Source: R-RK-3 sp963842775 (GTDB taxonomy: Bacteria > Pseudomonadota > Alphaproteobacteria > Rhizobiales > Rhodomicrobiaceae). Taken from it: 64,000 nt of DNA. Below are positions 16,829-26,454 of this stretch, in pieces. How positions within the stretch are numbered: position 1 is the stretch's first letter; each line of letters starts with the position of its first letter. The position numbers and the translations under genes were made by a program. Location: the NCBI GenBank assembly GCA_963842775.1, contig CAWJHQ010000016.1, positions 670,777 to 734,776 on the forward strand. Direction: 5' to 3'. The notes under the pieces are model-generated. The model made no database searches, was not told the DNA's origin, and worked only from the letters and a program-made list of their open reading frames with translations.

Positions 16829-17029
16829 CGGAGCCCCGGCCATCAGAAACTGCGGCGTGGATCGGCGGGCAATAGAGCCTGGCAGATCACAAGGTTGCGC
16901 CAGGGCTCGATAGGACACGTCCCTATATGAGGCCCCAATGCTCCCCGGGGCCTTAAGTCCTGGCGCACTGTGCGGGCCCCGCGAGGACGATTGCGGGCGC
17001 TCGAATGATTTCGTGAAACGGAGGACCAA

Positions 17030-18106
17030 ATGACGGCATCCCAACCGACGCGCGTTGACCAGGCGAAGATGAACGCCTTCATGGGCAAAATGGTCGTGGA
17101 TATGAGCGCGGCGATGAGCGGCGCGCTGGTGCTGATCGGCGACAAGCTCGGCCTCTACAAAGCCCTCGCGGAAGGCGGTCCGGCCACCTCGGACGAACTG
17201 GCGAAGCGCAGCCGCACGGCCGAGCGATATGTGCGCGAGTGGCTCGCGGCCCAGGCGGCATCGGGCTATGTCGAATATGAAGCGGCGACGCGCCGGTTCT
17301 CGATGACGCCCGAACAGGCGATGGCGCTCGCCGTGGAGACCAGCCCGGTCTATGTGGCGGGCGCCTTCGAAGTGATCGCGTCGGCCTATTTCGACGAGCC
17401 GAAAATTACCGAGGCGTTCCGGACGGGGGAGGGCGTCGGCTGGCATGAGCATCATGAATGCATGTTCCGGGGCGTCGAACGGTTCTTCCGCAGCGGTTAT
17501 TCCGCATTGCTGGTCCAGGCCTGGATTCCCGCGCTCGATGGCGTGAAGGGCAAGCTCGAACGCGGCGCCAATGTCGCCGATGTTGGTTGCGGCCACGGAG
17601 CCTCGACAATCCTGATGGCCAAGGCCTTTCCAAAAAGCACCTTCGTCGGCTTCGATTTTCATGAACCGTCGATCCAGCGCGCCCGTCAGGCGGCGGCGGA
17701 GGCCGGCGCGGCGGCAAATGTCCGCTTCGAGGTGGCGAGCGCGAAAAACTTCCCCGGCCGGGACTACGACCTCGTCGCCTGCTTCGACTGCCTGCACGAC
17801 ATGGGCGATCCGAAGGGCGCGGCGGCGCACATCCGGCAGGCTCTCAAGCCCGATGGCACGTTCATGCTGGTCGAGCCCTTCGCGCAGGACGATCTCAAGG
17901 ACAATCTCAATCCTGTCGGCAGGATGTATTACGCCGCGTCCACCATGGTCTGCACGCCCAATTCGCTCAGCCAGGAGGTGGGGCTTGGGCTGGGCGCTCA
18001 GGCCGGTGAAGCACGGCTGCGCGACGTCGTCACCTCGGCAGGTTTTTCGCGCTTCCGCCGCGCCGCCGAGACGCCCTTCAACCTCATCCTCGAAGCCCGG
18101 CCATAG
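17030..18106 (+). CDS. SAM-dependent methyltransferase with N-terminal winged-helix domain
   Basis: A 358-residue protein. Residues 25-95 form a winged-helix dimerisation domain (IGDKLGLYKALAEGG, TAERYVREWLAAQAASGYVE) as in Rv2258c-type methyltransferases. The Rossmann methyltransferase domain follows, with motif I NVADVGCGHGAST (181-193), strand 2 FVGFDFHEPSI, motif IV DYDLVACFDCLHDMGDP, and post-motif LKPDGTFMLVEPF. The Asn/Tyr-rich cap (MYYAASTMVCTPNSLSQE) is also typical. GGAGG precedes ATG 17030. The substrate is unknown; such enzymes methylate small molecules. Confidence 0.85.
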   Translation: MTASQPTRVDQAKMNAFMGKMVVDMSAAMSGALVLIGDKLGLYKALAEGGPATSDELAKRSRTAERYVREWLAAQAASGYVEYEAATRRFSMTPEQAMALAVETSPVYVAGAFEVIASAYFDEPKITEAFRTGEGVGWHEHHECMFRGVERFFRSGYSALLVQAWIPALDGVKGKLERGANVADVGCGHGASTILMAKAFPKSTFVGFDFHEPSIQRARQAAAEAGAAANVRFEVASAKNFPGRDYDLVACFDCLHDMGDPKGAAAHIRQALKPDGTFMLVEPFAQDDLKDNLNPVGRMYYAASTMVCTPNSLSQEVGLGLGAQAGEARLRDVVTSAGFSRFRRAAETPFNLILEARP

Positions 18107-18202
18107 CCGGGGCTCGATACGAAGCCAGGCGCCACGGCAGCCGGATCGGATTGCGGCGCGAGCCGCGCCGCATCCGCGCGCCATGGGCAGACGCTGACAC
18201 GA

Positions 18203-18275
18203 GTGCGCGATCAGGAAAAGTGGAATCCGGTTTTCCGTCCGATCGCGCGACCAGCAAAAATCGAGAGCGGGCCTC
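18203..18275 (+). repeat. diverged intergenic palindromic repeat (RIME-like fragment)
   Basis: The stretches GATCAGGAAAAGTGGAATCC, GGTTTTCCGTCCGATCGCGC and GACCAGCAAAAATCGAGAGC follow the same order as the repeat at 13464-13565 but are degenerate. It lies in the gap between a methyltransferase and a hydrolase gene. Confidence 0.45.
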
Positions 18276-18335
18276 CCGGCTTCGATGTTTCCATTTCAAC
18301 CGATCCCGCTCGAGCCACCTATCGGGAGTTTCCCC

Positions 18336-19274
18336 ATGCAACTCGCCAACGGATTCCAGCGCCAGCGCGGCGCCGCTCAGGCCATATCGAGGGACCTCGT
18401 GCCGATTGCCTACGAAGTCGTCGGAGCCGGCAGGCCTCTTCTGCTGCTCCACGGATTCACCGAGAGCCGGGCCTGCTGGTTCGAAGCCGGCTATGTCGAT
18501 GCATTTGCCCAGCGCGGGCGCCAGCTCATTCTCATGGATTGCCGGGGTCATGGGGCGAGCGGAAAGTTGCATGAGCCGTCAGCCTATTCAGGCAGGAAAT
18601 GCGCCGAGGACGTCATGGCGGTGCTCGACGATGCCGGTATCGGATCGGCGGATGTGATGGGGCACTCGATGGGCGGTGCGATAGCGTTGGCCGCCGCCAT
18701 GCACATTCCCGAGCGCATCGGTGGGCTGGTCGTCAACGGCGCACATCCTTTCGCCCAGGACCTGTCGCCCTTGCGTGCGGCCGTCGCAGAGAGTTTCGAA
18801 CCGTGGCTGGCATGGGCTCAGCGCCTGGCTCCCGGCCGGTTGTCGCCGGAGACGCGGCGGCGGATTCTCGCCAATGACATCCGCGCCCTGCAGGCCTGCG
18901 TGGCGCACGATCGGCCGGATCGGTCGTCGGCCCTGACGCAATTGCGCTCGCCCACCTTGGCAATTGCGGGCACGCTCGATCCGATCTGCGACGCTGTTCG
19001 CAGATTTGCGGAGCTGGCCGGCGGAGAGTTCCTGCCGCTCGAAGACAGAAACCATCTGACGGCATTTTTCAGCGTCGAAGACGTCGTTCCCGCCGTGATG
19101 GCCTTCCTCGACGCCACCGGCCTCGAGACCCGGATAGATCGTGCCCGGCCACCGGTCCTGCCCGTGAGCGGCCCGGCGGTCAAATCGCTTCTTCCTTCGC
19201 CGCGATTGCGCGAAGTGCCCATGTTGCGCTTAATGGAGGGCAACGCATGGGCTGACCGTGATCGATGCGGCTAG
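18336..19274 (+). CDS. alpha/beta-hydrolase
   Basis: A 312-residue protein from ATG 18336, preceded by GGGAG. The catalytic set is complete: RPLLLLHGFTESRACW (oxyanion region), nucleophile elbow GHSMG (Ser111), acid near GTLDPICD and histidine in EDRNHLTAFF. The length and cap size match esterase/epoxide-hydrolase-like family members. The last 40 residues are Pro/Arg-rich and not conserved-looking. It lies 13 bases before coxG on the same strand, so the two may be co-transcribed. The substrate is unknown. Confidence 0.85.
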   Translation: MQLANGFQRQRGAAQAISRDLVPIAYEVVGAGRPLLLLHGFTESRACWFEAGYVDAFAQRGRQLILMDCRGHGASGKLHEPSAYSGRKCAEDVMAVLDDAGIGSADVMGHSMGGAIALAAAMHIPERIGGLVVNGAHPFAQDLSPLRAAVAESFEPWLAWAQRLAPGRLSPETRRRILANDIRALQACVAHDRPDRSSALTQLRSPTLAIAGTLDPICDAVRRFAELAGGEFLPLEDRNHLTAFFSVEDVVPAVMAFLDATGLETRIDRARPPVLPVSGPAVKSLLPSPRLREVPMLRLMEGNAWADRDRCG

Positions 19275-19287
19275 GGGAGAATGACAC

Positions 19288-19837
19288 ATGAAGATGTCCG
19301 GAGAGAAAATTCTCAATGCGCCGCAGGCAAGGGTCTGGGCGGCGCTCAATGATACGGAGATCCTGCGCCAGTCGATCCCCGGCTGCGAAAGTTTTCAGCA
19401 GCAGCCTGACGGCAGCTACAAGGCGACGGTGGCGGCCAAGGTCGGGCCGGTCCAGGCGCGTTTCAACGGAACGGTGCGGCTTTCGGAACTCGATCCGCCG
19501 AGCGGCTACACCATATCGGGCGAAGGCTCCGGCGGCGCGGCGGGCAGCGCCAAGGGCAGCGCCAAGGTCCGCCTCGAACCGGCTGCCGGCGGCACGCGGC
19601 TCGCCTGGACCGCCGACGCGCAGATTTCCGGCAAGCTGGCGCAGATCGGCTCGCGGCTGATCGAATCCACCGCCAATCACATGGCCGGGCAATTCTTCGA
19701 CCGCTTCAGCCAGATCATCGCCGGCGAGGCGCCGGCGGAAGCCAGCGCCAGCAGCATGATCCCGCCATGGATCTGGATGGCCGGCAGCCGCGAGCGCGGT
19801 CGCCCTCGCAATGATCCTCTATATTCTGCTGGTCTGA
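19288..19837 (+). CDS. coxG: CoxG-like SRPBCC protein with C-terminal membrane anchor, one frameshift
   Basis: The START/SRPBCC-fold protein begins MKMSGEKILNAPQARVWAAL and carries the CoxG marks IPGCESF, YKATVAAKVGPVQARFNG and GGTRLAWTADAQISGKLAQI. CoxG recruits the CO dehydrogenase family enzyme to the membrane. The reading continues as a basic tail to 19893, but a one-base shift near 19780 gives PPWIWMA followed by ASAVALAMILYILLV and a stop at 19837, a membrane-spanning C-terminus expected of CoxG. The shifted version is therefore probably right. It converges on coxE. Confidence 0.8.
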
Positions 19838-19951
19838 ACGCCGTCGCGGCCCCCCTATTGCGGGCAGGTCGAGCCCGAGCACGGAAGCGGTGACGAGCCG
19901 CCGGAGCCGGACCCCGATCCGCCGCCTTGGATGAGCGGGGCGCCCTTGTTG

Positions 19952-21222
19952 CTAGCGCGCCGGGGCCGGTCTGCCGGACAGCACCGCCGCGAGCTCGGCA
20001 AGGCTGGTCAGATTGTGGCACGGCCTCAGCTCGCTGACATGGCGCTCCAACTCCCGCGCACCGGCGGCGAGCGGCGCGTAATCCTCGTAGCGGAGCAGCG
20101 GGTTCAGCCAGATCAGCCGGCGGGATGAGGCGCGCAGACGCCGGGCGGCGGAACCGATGCCCTCGCCGCCCATGCGGTCGAGGCCGTCGGTGAACAAGCA
20201 GCACCGTCGCATTCTGGCCGAGCACGCGCCGCGCCCATTGCCGGTTGAATGTGGCGAGGCTTTCGCCGATCCGGGTGCCGCCCGACCAATCCGCCACCGC
20301 ACCGCCGACCTTGGCGATCGCGGCGTCGGGATCGCGATTGCGCAAGAGGCGCGTCACATTGGTCAGCCGGGTGCCGAACAGGAAGCAATGCACCCGCTCG
20401 CCCGCATTGACCAGCGCATAGAGGAAATGCAGGAACAGCCGCGCATAGGCGTCCATCGAGCCGGAGATGTCGCACAGCACGACCAGCGGCGGATGCCGCA
20501 TGCGCCGCGCCTTGTAGAGCGGCAGCATCGCTTCGGTGCCGCGCGCTCCCGACGCGCGCAGCATGCGGCGCAGATCCAGGCGCTCGCCGCGGCCGTGGCT
20601 GAGGGCGGCAAAGCGGCGCGTCCTGATTTCCGCCAGCGCGACGGCGAGATCGGCGATGACGCGGCGGGCAAGCAGCAGCTCCGCCGCCGTCATCTGCTCG
20701 AAATCCTTCGCCGCGAGCACTTCCAGCTCGCTCGCGGAGCCCGACGCATCGAGCTGGATCTGGTCTCGCTCCACCGCCTGCATCTCGGCGCGATGCAGAA
20801 ACAGGCTGTCCGCCAGCCGGCGCGCCATCGCATCGCGCGGATGGCCTTTCGCGCCGCGCGCATTCGGCGCCATCACGGAGAGAAGCTGCTGCAGATAGCC
20901 GGGATCGCGCCAGATCAGGTGGAAAGCCTGGTTGAAAATCTCGCGCTCCGAAGGCCGGGTGACGAAGACGGCGTGCAGCGTCCAATAGAGCGTCTTGGGG
21001 TTGCCGACGCCCGCCGCCATCACCGCTTCGGTCGCCAGGATCACCTTTTGCGGGCCGATTTCGAGGCCGGAGGCGCGCAGCAGCCGGGCGAAGCCGAGGA
21101 TGTTGGCGGCGATTTTCCCGCCATCCGCCTCGGCCGCGACGATGTTGGCGCCGAGGCGCTCGCTGGCGGTGAGTCGTTGCCGCGCCGTGACCGCGACTGA
21201 TTTTTTCGTCGGTCGCTGCCAC
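19952..21222 (-). CDS. coxE: CoxE-like vWA protein of the CO dehydrogenase cluster, two frameshifts
   Basis: The central part carries the vWA MIDAS CDISGSM and conserved HPPLVVL, FLFGTRLTNVTRLL and DWSGGTRIGESLATFN. Near 20198 one extra base breaks the frame; correcting it gives VLLFTDGLDRMGGEGIG and a normal C-terminus ending RPAPAR at 19952. At the N-terminus the coding frame (LTASERLGANIVAAEADGGK) has no start codon. A GTG at 21222 in another frame (AATDEKISRG) suggests a second indel near 21180. CoxE-type proteins work with the AAA ATPase CoxD in maturing the molybdenum-copper site. Confidence 0.8.
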
Positions 21223-21253
21223 GATGCTTGCCTGTGGCAGTCTTGCTACGCTT

Positions 21254-21440
21254 CGCTCCCTCTCCCATGGCGGAGAGGGTCGGGGTGAGGGGTCCTGGAA
21301 TCAACCGTGGAGCATTATTCCCTCACCCGGTCGCTGCCGCGCTCCGCCCTCTCCCAGAAGCGAGAGGGCAATTAAGGCAGTGCTACGCATTGCGTCTTCT
21401 GGCTCGCGGGAGAGGCGACAGCGCACCGGTGAGGGGGCCG
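21254..21440. repeat. CCCTCTCCC-type REP palindromes
   Basis: Several alternating GGGAGAGG/CCCTCTCCC and GTGAGGG/CCCTCACCC blocks form nested hairpins (TCCCTCTCCCATGGCGGAGA; CCCTCACCCGGTCGC; CCCTCTCCCAGAAGCGAGAG; CGCGGGAGAGG). This is the common rhizobial REP-like unit, also present at 23886-24004. The block fills the coxD-coxE gap. Confidence 0.65.
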
Positions 21441-21517
21441 CTCACCAAGTCTGTTCGCTTCACAATCCGGCACTCGATCGTCCCGGGCCTGCGCATGGCA
21501 GCCGTCGCGCAAGCCAC

Positions 21518-22459
21518 TCACTCCCCCGCCCGCGCCTCGAACGCCGTTTCGCGTGCCCGCGACTTCACCTGCTCCAGCAGGCGCGCGGCCTCGCTGCCCT
21601 GGATGCGGGCGATGTCGTCCTGATATTTCAGCAGCGTGCCGAGCGTGGAATTCACGGCATCGGCGTCGAGCGCGACGCAATCGAGCGAGGTCAGCGCCTG
21701 CGCCCAGTTGATGCTCTCGGCGATGCCGGGGTTCTTGTAGAGGTCCATCTGGCGGATCGACTGGACGAAGGCGACCACCTGGGCCGTCAGCTCCTTCGCC
21801 GCTTCCGGCACTTTCAGCGCCAGGATTTCCGCTTCCCGCGCGGCCGTCGGATAGTCGATCCACACATAGAAGCAGCGGCGGCGGACGGCGTCATGCACTT
21901 CGCGGGTGCGGTTGGACGTGATGATCGTGACCGGCGGCTCGGTGGCGCGGATCGTGCCGAGCTCGGGGATGGTGATCTGATAATCGCCGAGGATTTCCAG
22001 CAGGAACGCCTCGAAGGGTTCGTCGGCGCGGTCGAGCTCGTCGATCAGCAGCACCGGGCTGCGGCCCTCCGCCGAAAGCTCCAGCGCCTGCAGCAAGGGG
22101 CGCTTCAGCAGATAGTCGGCGCTGTAGATGTCGCGCTCGATGCTGGCGGTGTCCGACGCGCTGCCGGCTTCCGCCGCGCGGATATGCAGGAGCTGGCGGC
22201 CATGGTTCCATTCATAGGCGGCCGAGGCGAGGTCGAGCCCCTCATAGCATTGCAGCCGCACCAGCGGACGGCCCAGCACCGCCGCCAGAACCTTGGCGAG
22301 TTCCGTCTTGCCGACGCCTGCCTCGCCTTCGAGCAGCAGCGGCCGTTTCAGCGTCAGCGCCAGGAACACCGAAGTGGCCAGCGCTTCGCTCGCCAGATAG
22401 CCGCCCGAGGCCAGACGCTCCTTGGTTTCGGCGACATTCGCAGGCAGATCGGCCATCAA
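21518..22459 (-). CDS. coxD: CoxD-like MoxR-family AAA+ ATPase
   Basis: A 313-residue, uninterrupted protein. Walker A is EGEAGVGKTELAK (about 44-56), Walker B VLLIDELDRADEPFEAFLLE, sensor 1 VTIITSNRTREVHDAVRRRC. CYEGLDLASAAYEWNHGRQ is the block typical of MoxR-type ATPases beside CO dehydrogenase genes. CoxD acts as a chaperone in copper/sulfur insertion into the CO dehydrogenase active site. Its start overlaps the stop of the upstream YbaK-like gene by four bases (ATGA), showing tight coupling. coxE follows after a REP-filled gap. Confidence 0.88.
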   Translation of the reverse strand: MMADLPANVAETKERLASGGYLASEALATSVFLALTLKRPLLLEGEAGVGKTELAKVLAAVLGRPLVRLQCYEGLDLASAAYEWNHGRQLLHIRAAEAGSASDTASIERDIYSADYLLKRPLLQALELSAEGRSPVLLIDELDRADEPFEAFLLEILGDYQITIPELGTIRATEPPVTIITSNRTREVHDAVRRRCFYVWIDYPTAAREAEILALKVPEAAKELTAQVVAFVQSIRQMDLYKNPGIAESINWAQALTSLDCVALDADAVNSTLGTLLKYQDDIARIQGSEAARLLEQVKSRARETAFEARAGE

Positions 22460-22944
22460 CTTACCTTCATGGCGCTTGCGCCCGCTGCTACCGCAAGCCG
22501 CTTCGGATCGACGGCGAAGACGGCGCGCGGTGTCCCCGCCGCCGCCCAGACCGTGTCGTAGCCGAGCAGGTCCTCATCGATGAAAACCAGCATCGGCGCC
22601 GCGTGGCCGAGCGGCGGGATGCCGCCGATGGCGAAGCCTGTGACGTCGCGCACATAGGCGGCGTCGGGACGCGTCAGGCTTTCGCCCAGCGCCGCCGCGA
22701 CGTCCTTTTCGTTGAGGCGGTTGGAGCCGGAGACCAGCATCAGATACGGCTTGCCGCTCTCCGCCCCGCGAAACACCAGCGACTTGACGATCTGCGCCAC
22801 GGCGCAGCCGCAAGCCGCCGCCGCGTCCTCGGCGGTGCGGGTGCTTGCCGCCATTTCGACGACCGTAACGTCCAGCCCCCGGGCACGCGCCGCCTCTTGC
22901 ACGCGCATGGCGCTCGCCGGAAGCTCCGCCACCGCCGAACTCAC
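22456..22944 (-). CDS. YbaK/EbsC-type aminoacyl-tRNA deacylase-like protein
   Basis: A 162-residue protein with the YbaK/ProX domain features: AQIVKSLVFRG (catalytic Lys region), YLMLVSGSNRLNEKD, TGFAIGGIPPLGHA and the late LGYDTVWAAAGTPRAVFAVDP. YbaK-type enzymes remove misacylated amino acids such as Cys from tRNA-Pro. Homologues are often found as stand-alone genes. Here it is embedded between coxM and coxD and overlaps coxD by four bases. No direct link with CO dehydrogenase maturation is known to me. Confidence 0.85.
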   Translation of the reverse strand: MSSAVAELPASAMRVQEAARARGLDVTVVEMAASTRTAEDAAAACGCAVAQIVKSLVFRGAESGKPYLMLVSGSNRLNEKDVAAALGESLTRPDAAYVRDVTGFAIGGIPPLGHAAPMLVFIDEDLLGYDTVWAAAGTPRAVFAVDPKRLAVAAGASAMKVS

Positions 22945-22960
22945 GCTCCCGAGCCTTGTT

Positions 22961-23054
22961 CGTTCCGAATGAATCGGAACGAGGCTCTATTTCTTTGTTT
23001 GCGCATGATCCTCATCGCAAAACCGGTTTCCACTTTTGCGGGAATCACGCTCCT
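22961..23054 (-). repeat. intergenic palindromic repeat (RIME-like), copy 2
   Basis: Inverted relative to copy 1. On the plus strand it reads TTCCGAATGAATCGGAACGA, GGCTCTATTTCTTTGTTTGC, GCAAAACCGGTTTCCACTTT. It fills the whole gap between coxM and the YbaK-like gene and overlaps the last bases of coxM. Confidence 0.75.
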
Positions 23055-23864
23055 GCGTCGGCGACGGCGCGTTCCGCCATGACGCCGATCAGCGCCGCGC
23101 GGTATTCCGCTCCGCCATGCATGTCGCTCATCAGGCCGGAGGACGGCACCTTGATGCCGCTCAGCGCCGAGGCGCGCGAAATTGCTCTTCAGCGCCTGCT
23201 CCATCTCGGCAACGCGGAACACGCCGTTCTGACCCGCGCCCGACACCGCGACGCGCACATCGCCCGACGAGAACACGCCGCCGGATCGCTTCGACACGAA
23301 GACGCTGACGAGGCAGTAGCGGGATGCGCGCTGCGAGAATTTCGCATAGCCCGACCGCTCCGGGATGGGAAAGCGGATGGCGGTGATGATCTCGCCCGGC
23401 TGCAGCGCCGTCGAAAACATGCCGGTGAAAAAGCTGTCCGCGTCGAGCTGGCTCTTGTCGGTGACGATGGTCGCGCCGAGGCCGAGCAAGGCCGCCGGAT
23501 AGTCCGCCGCCGGGTCGTTATTCGCGACCGATCCGCCGATCGTGCCGCGATTGCGGACCTGCGCATCGCCGATGCCCTCGGCGAGCTTGGCGAGCGCCGG
23601 GATCGCCGAACGCACTTCGGCGCTGGCGGCGACTTCGGCGTGGGTGGTGGTCGCGCCGATCACCAGATTGCCGCCCTCGCGGCGGATGCCTTTCAGCTCG
23701 GCGATGTTGCCGAGATCGACGAGCGTGCCGGGCTTGGCCAGCCGCTGCTTCAAGGTGGGGATGAGCGTGTGCCCGCCCGCGATCAGCGTCGCCTCGGCAT
23801 TGGAGGAAAGCGCGCTCGACGCCTCGGCGAGGGATGAAGGGCGCACATAGTTGAAGCTGTACAT
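23045..23864 (-). CDS. coxM: CoxM-like FAD-binding subunit, one frameshift
   Basis: The start MYSFNYVRPSSLAEA and the FAD-binding motifs AGGHTLIPTLKQRL and TIGGSVANNDPAADYP are characteristic of the medium, flavin-binding subunit of CO dehydrogenase/xanthine-dehydrogenase-type enzymes. Downstream, GEIITAIRFPIP and the CO-dehydrogenase flavoprotein C-terminal domain follow. Near 23175 a one-base change breaks the frame; correcting it gives SALSGIKVPSSGLMSDMHGG and AALIGVMAERAVADAGA with a stop at 23045. CoxM passes electrons from CoxS clusters to an acceptor. It follows coxL on the same strand after a REP-containing gap. Confidence 0.85.
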
Positions 23865-23885
23865 TCGTTTCCTCTCCTATCTTTT

Positions 23886-24004
23886 TTGCCCTCTCCCCTC
23901 GCGGGAGAGGGCTGCCGCCGCAGGCGGCTGGGTGAGGGGGCTTGCTCGTGGCCCCACCCTCACCCGGCGCTTCGCGCCGCCCTCTCCCATCAAGGGAGAG
24001 GGCT
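23886..24004. repeat. CCCTCTCCC-type REP palindrome pair
   Basis: CCCTCTCCCCTCGCGGGAGA, GGGTGAGGGGGC, CACCCTCACCCGGCGCTTCG and CCCTCTCCCATCAAGGGAGA form a pair of mirrored hairpins in the coxL-coxM gap. The same unit recurs at 21254-21440. It could modulate expression of coxM relative to coxL. Confidence 0.7.
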
Positions 24005-24048
24005 GGTCCCTGCGGTCGGCGAGTTCATTGTGACCTTCGTACCGTTCC

Positions 24049-26436
24049 TTATTCCGCTGCCATCCGTCTCGCGCCGCCATTGATGGCGCGCCACACCTTC
24101 TCCGGCGTCGCCGGCATGTCCATGTGATCGACGCCGAATTCCTTCAGCGCGTCGACCACCGCATTGATCACCGCCGGCGGCGCGCCGATGGCTCCCGCCT
24201 CGCCGCAGCCCTTGACGCCCAGCGGATTATGCGTGCAGGGCGTGCCGGGCAGCGTATGCACCTTGAAGGACGGCAGGTCGTCGGAACGCGGCATGCAATA
24301 GTCCATGTAGGAGCCGGTCAGCAGCTGGCCGTTATCGTCATAGACCGCGTTTTCCAGCATGGCCTGGCCGATGCCTTGCGCGATGCCGCCATGCACCTGG
24401 CCCTCGACGATCATCGGGTTGACGATGTTGCCGAAATCATCCGCCGCCGTGAAGGACACGATTTCCGTGAAGCCGGTCTTCGGGTCGATCTCCACCTCGC
24501 AAATATAGGTGCCGGCGGGATAGGTGAAGTTCTTCGGATCGTAGAAGGCGGTTTCCTCAAGGCCCGGTTCGAGCGTGTCGATCGGATATTGATGCGGCAC
24601 ATAGGCCGTCAGCGCGATTTCGCCGAACGTCTTGGCCTTGTCGGTGCCCTTCACCGTATAGGCGCCGTTTTCGAAGGCGATGTCGCCCTCGGAGGCCTCC
24701 AGCAGATGCGCCGCGATCTTGCGGCCCTTCTCGATCACCTTGTCGAGCGCCTTGACCAACGCCGAGCCGCCCACCGCGATCGAGCGCGAGCCGTAAGTGC
24801 CCATGCCGAACGGCACCTTGTCGGTGTCGCCATGCACGATTTCGACATTCGCGCTGTCGATGCCCAGCTTCGAGGCCACCACTTGCGCGAAGGTCGTCTC
24901 ATGCCCCTGGCCGTGGCTGTGACTTCCGGTGAGGACGGTGACGCTGCCGGTCGGATTGACGCGGACAGTCGCGGCCTCGTAGAGCCCGGCCCGTGCGCCC
25001 AGCGCGCCGACAAGGCTCGACGGCGCGATGCCGCAAGCCTCGATATAGGACGCGACGCCGATGCCGCGCAGCTTGCCCCGGCCCTTGGCTTCCGCTCGGC
25101 GGCCTTCAAAGCCCGCATAGCCGGCGATTTCCATCGCCTTGTTCAGTGCAACCTCATAGTCGCCGGTGTCGTAGACCACCGCGACCGGCGTCTGGTACGG
25201 GAACTGGCTCGGCTGGATGAAATTCAGCCGGCGCAATTCGGCCTGGTCCTTGCCCATCTCCTGCGCGGCCTTGCTCATGATCCGCTCAAGAATATAGGTC
25301 GCCTCGGGGCGGCCCGCGCCGCGATAGGCGTCGACCGGCACGGTATTGGTGAACACCGCCTTCACATTGCAGTGGATGGCCGGCGTCGTATATTGGCCGG
25401 CGAGCAGCGTGCCGTGCAGCCAGGTCGGAACGCAGGGCGCGAAGGTGGAGAGATAGCCGCCCAGATTGGCGAGCGTCTGGCATTGCAGCCCGATGATGCG
25501 GCCGTCGGCGTCGAAGGCCATCTCGGCATGGGTGACGTGGTCGCGGCCATGCGCGTCGGACAGGAAGGCCTCGCTGCGTTCGGAGGTCCATTTCACCGGA
25601 CGGCCCACCCGCTTCGACGCCCAGGTGACCAGCGCTTCTTCGGCATAATGATAGATCTTCGAGCCGAAGCCGCCGCCGACATCCGGCGCGATAGACGCGC
25701 AGCTTGTGCTCGGGGATCGACAGCACGAACGCGCCCATCAGCAGCCGGATCACGTGCGGGTTCTGGCTGGTGGTGTAGAGCGTGTAGTCCTCGGTGCCCA
25801 TCTCATAATGGCCGATGGCGACGCGCGGCTCCATGGCGTTCGGGATCAGCCGGTTGTTGATCAGGTCGAGCTTGGTGACATGCGCCGCGCGGGCGAAGGC
25901 GGCATCCACGGCGGCCTTGTCGCCCAGTTCCCATTCGAAGCAGAGATTATTCGGCGCTTCCTCATGCACGGGCGTGCCGCCGCCGTTGAGCGCGGCCTTC
26001 ATATCCATCACGACCGGCAGCTCGTCGAGATTGAGCTGCACCAGTTCCGATGCATCCTTGGCCTGCTGGAAGCTCTCGGCGATGATGGCGACCACCGGAT
26101 CGCCGACATGGCGCACCTTGCCGGCCGCGAGAATCGGGTGCTTCGGCTCCTTCATCGGCTGGCCATGCACATCGGTGACGAGCCAGCCGCAGGGCACGCC
26201 GCCCGCGCCGGATGTGTCGATGTCCTCGCTCGTATAGACCGCCACGACACCCTTGCGCGCTCTTGGCCGCGGATGTGTCGATCGAGCGGATCGTCGCGTG
26301 GGCGACCGGCGAACGCAGCACATAGCAATAGAGTCTGGTTCGGCAGGTTGATGTCGTCGGTATATTTGCCCACGCCCTTGATGAAGCGGAAATCCTCGCG
26401 CCGTTTTACGGCTGCGCCAATGCCCTGTGCCGTCAT
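24049..26436 (-). pseudogene. coxL: CoxL-like molybdopterin subunit (form II signature), three frameshifts
   Basis: Begins MTAQGIGAAVKRREDFRFIK and ends INGGARRMAAE, about 795 residues in total. Frame breaks near 26335, 26270 and 25693 divide it; corrected joins give LRSPVAHATIRSIDTS, GVVAVYTSEDIDTSGAGGVP and VAPDVGGGFGSKI-like sequence. The active-site loop reads VPVDAYRGAGRPEA, i.e. AYRGAGR (form II) rather than the AYxCSFR copper-ligand motif of proven CO dehydrogenases. MTGSHSHGQGHETTF-like and GTYGSRSIAVGGSA blocks bind the molybdopterin cofactor. The substrate may be CO at low affinity or another small molecule. Breaks are probably sequence errors. Confidence 0.85.
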
Positions 26437-26454
26437 TGTTTCCTCCAAGCCTGA

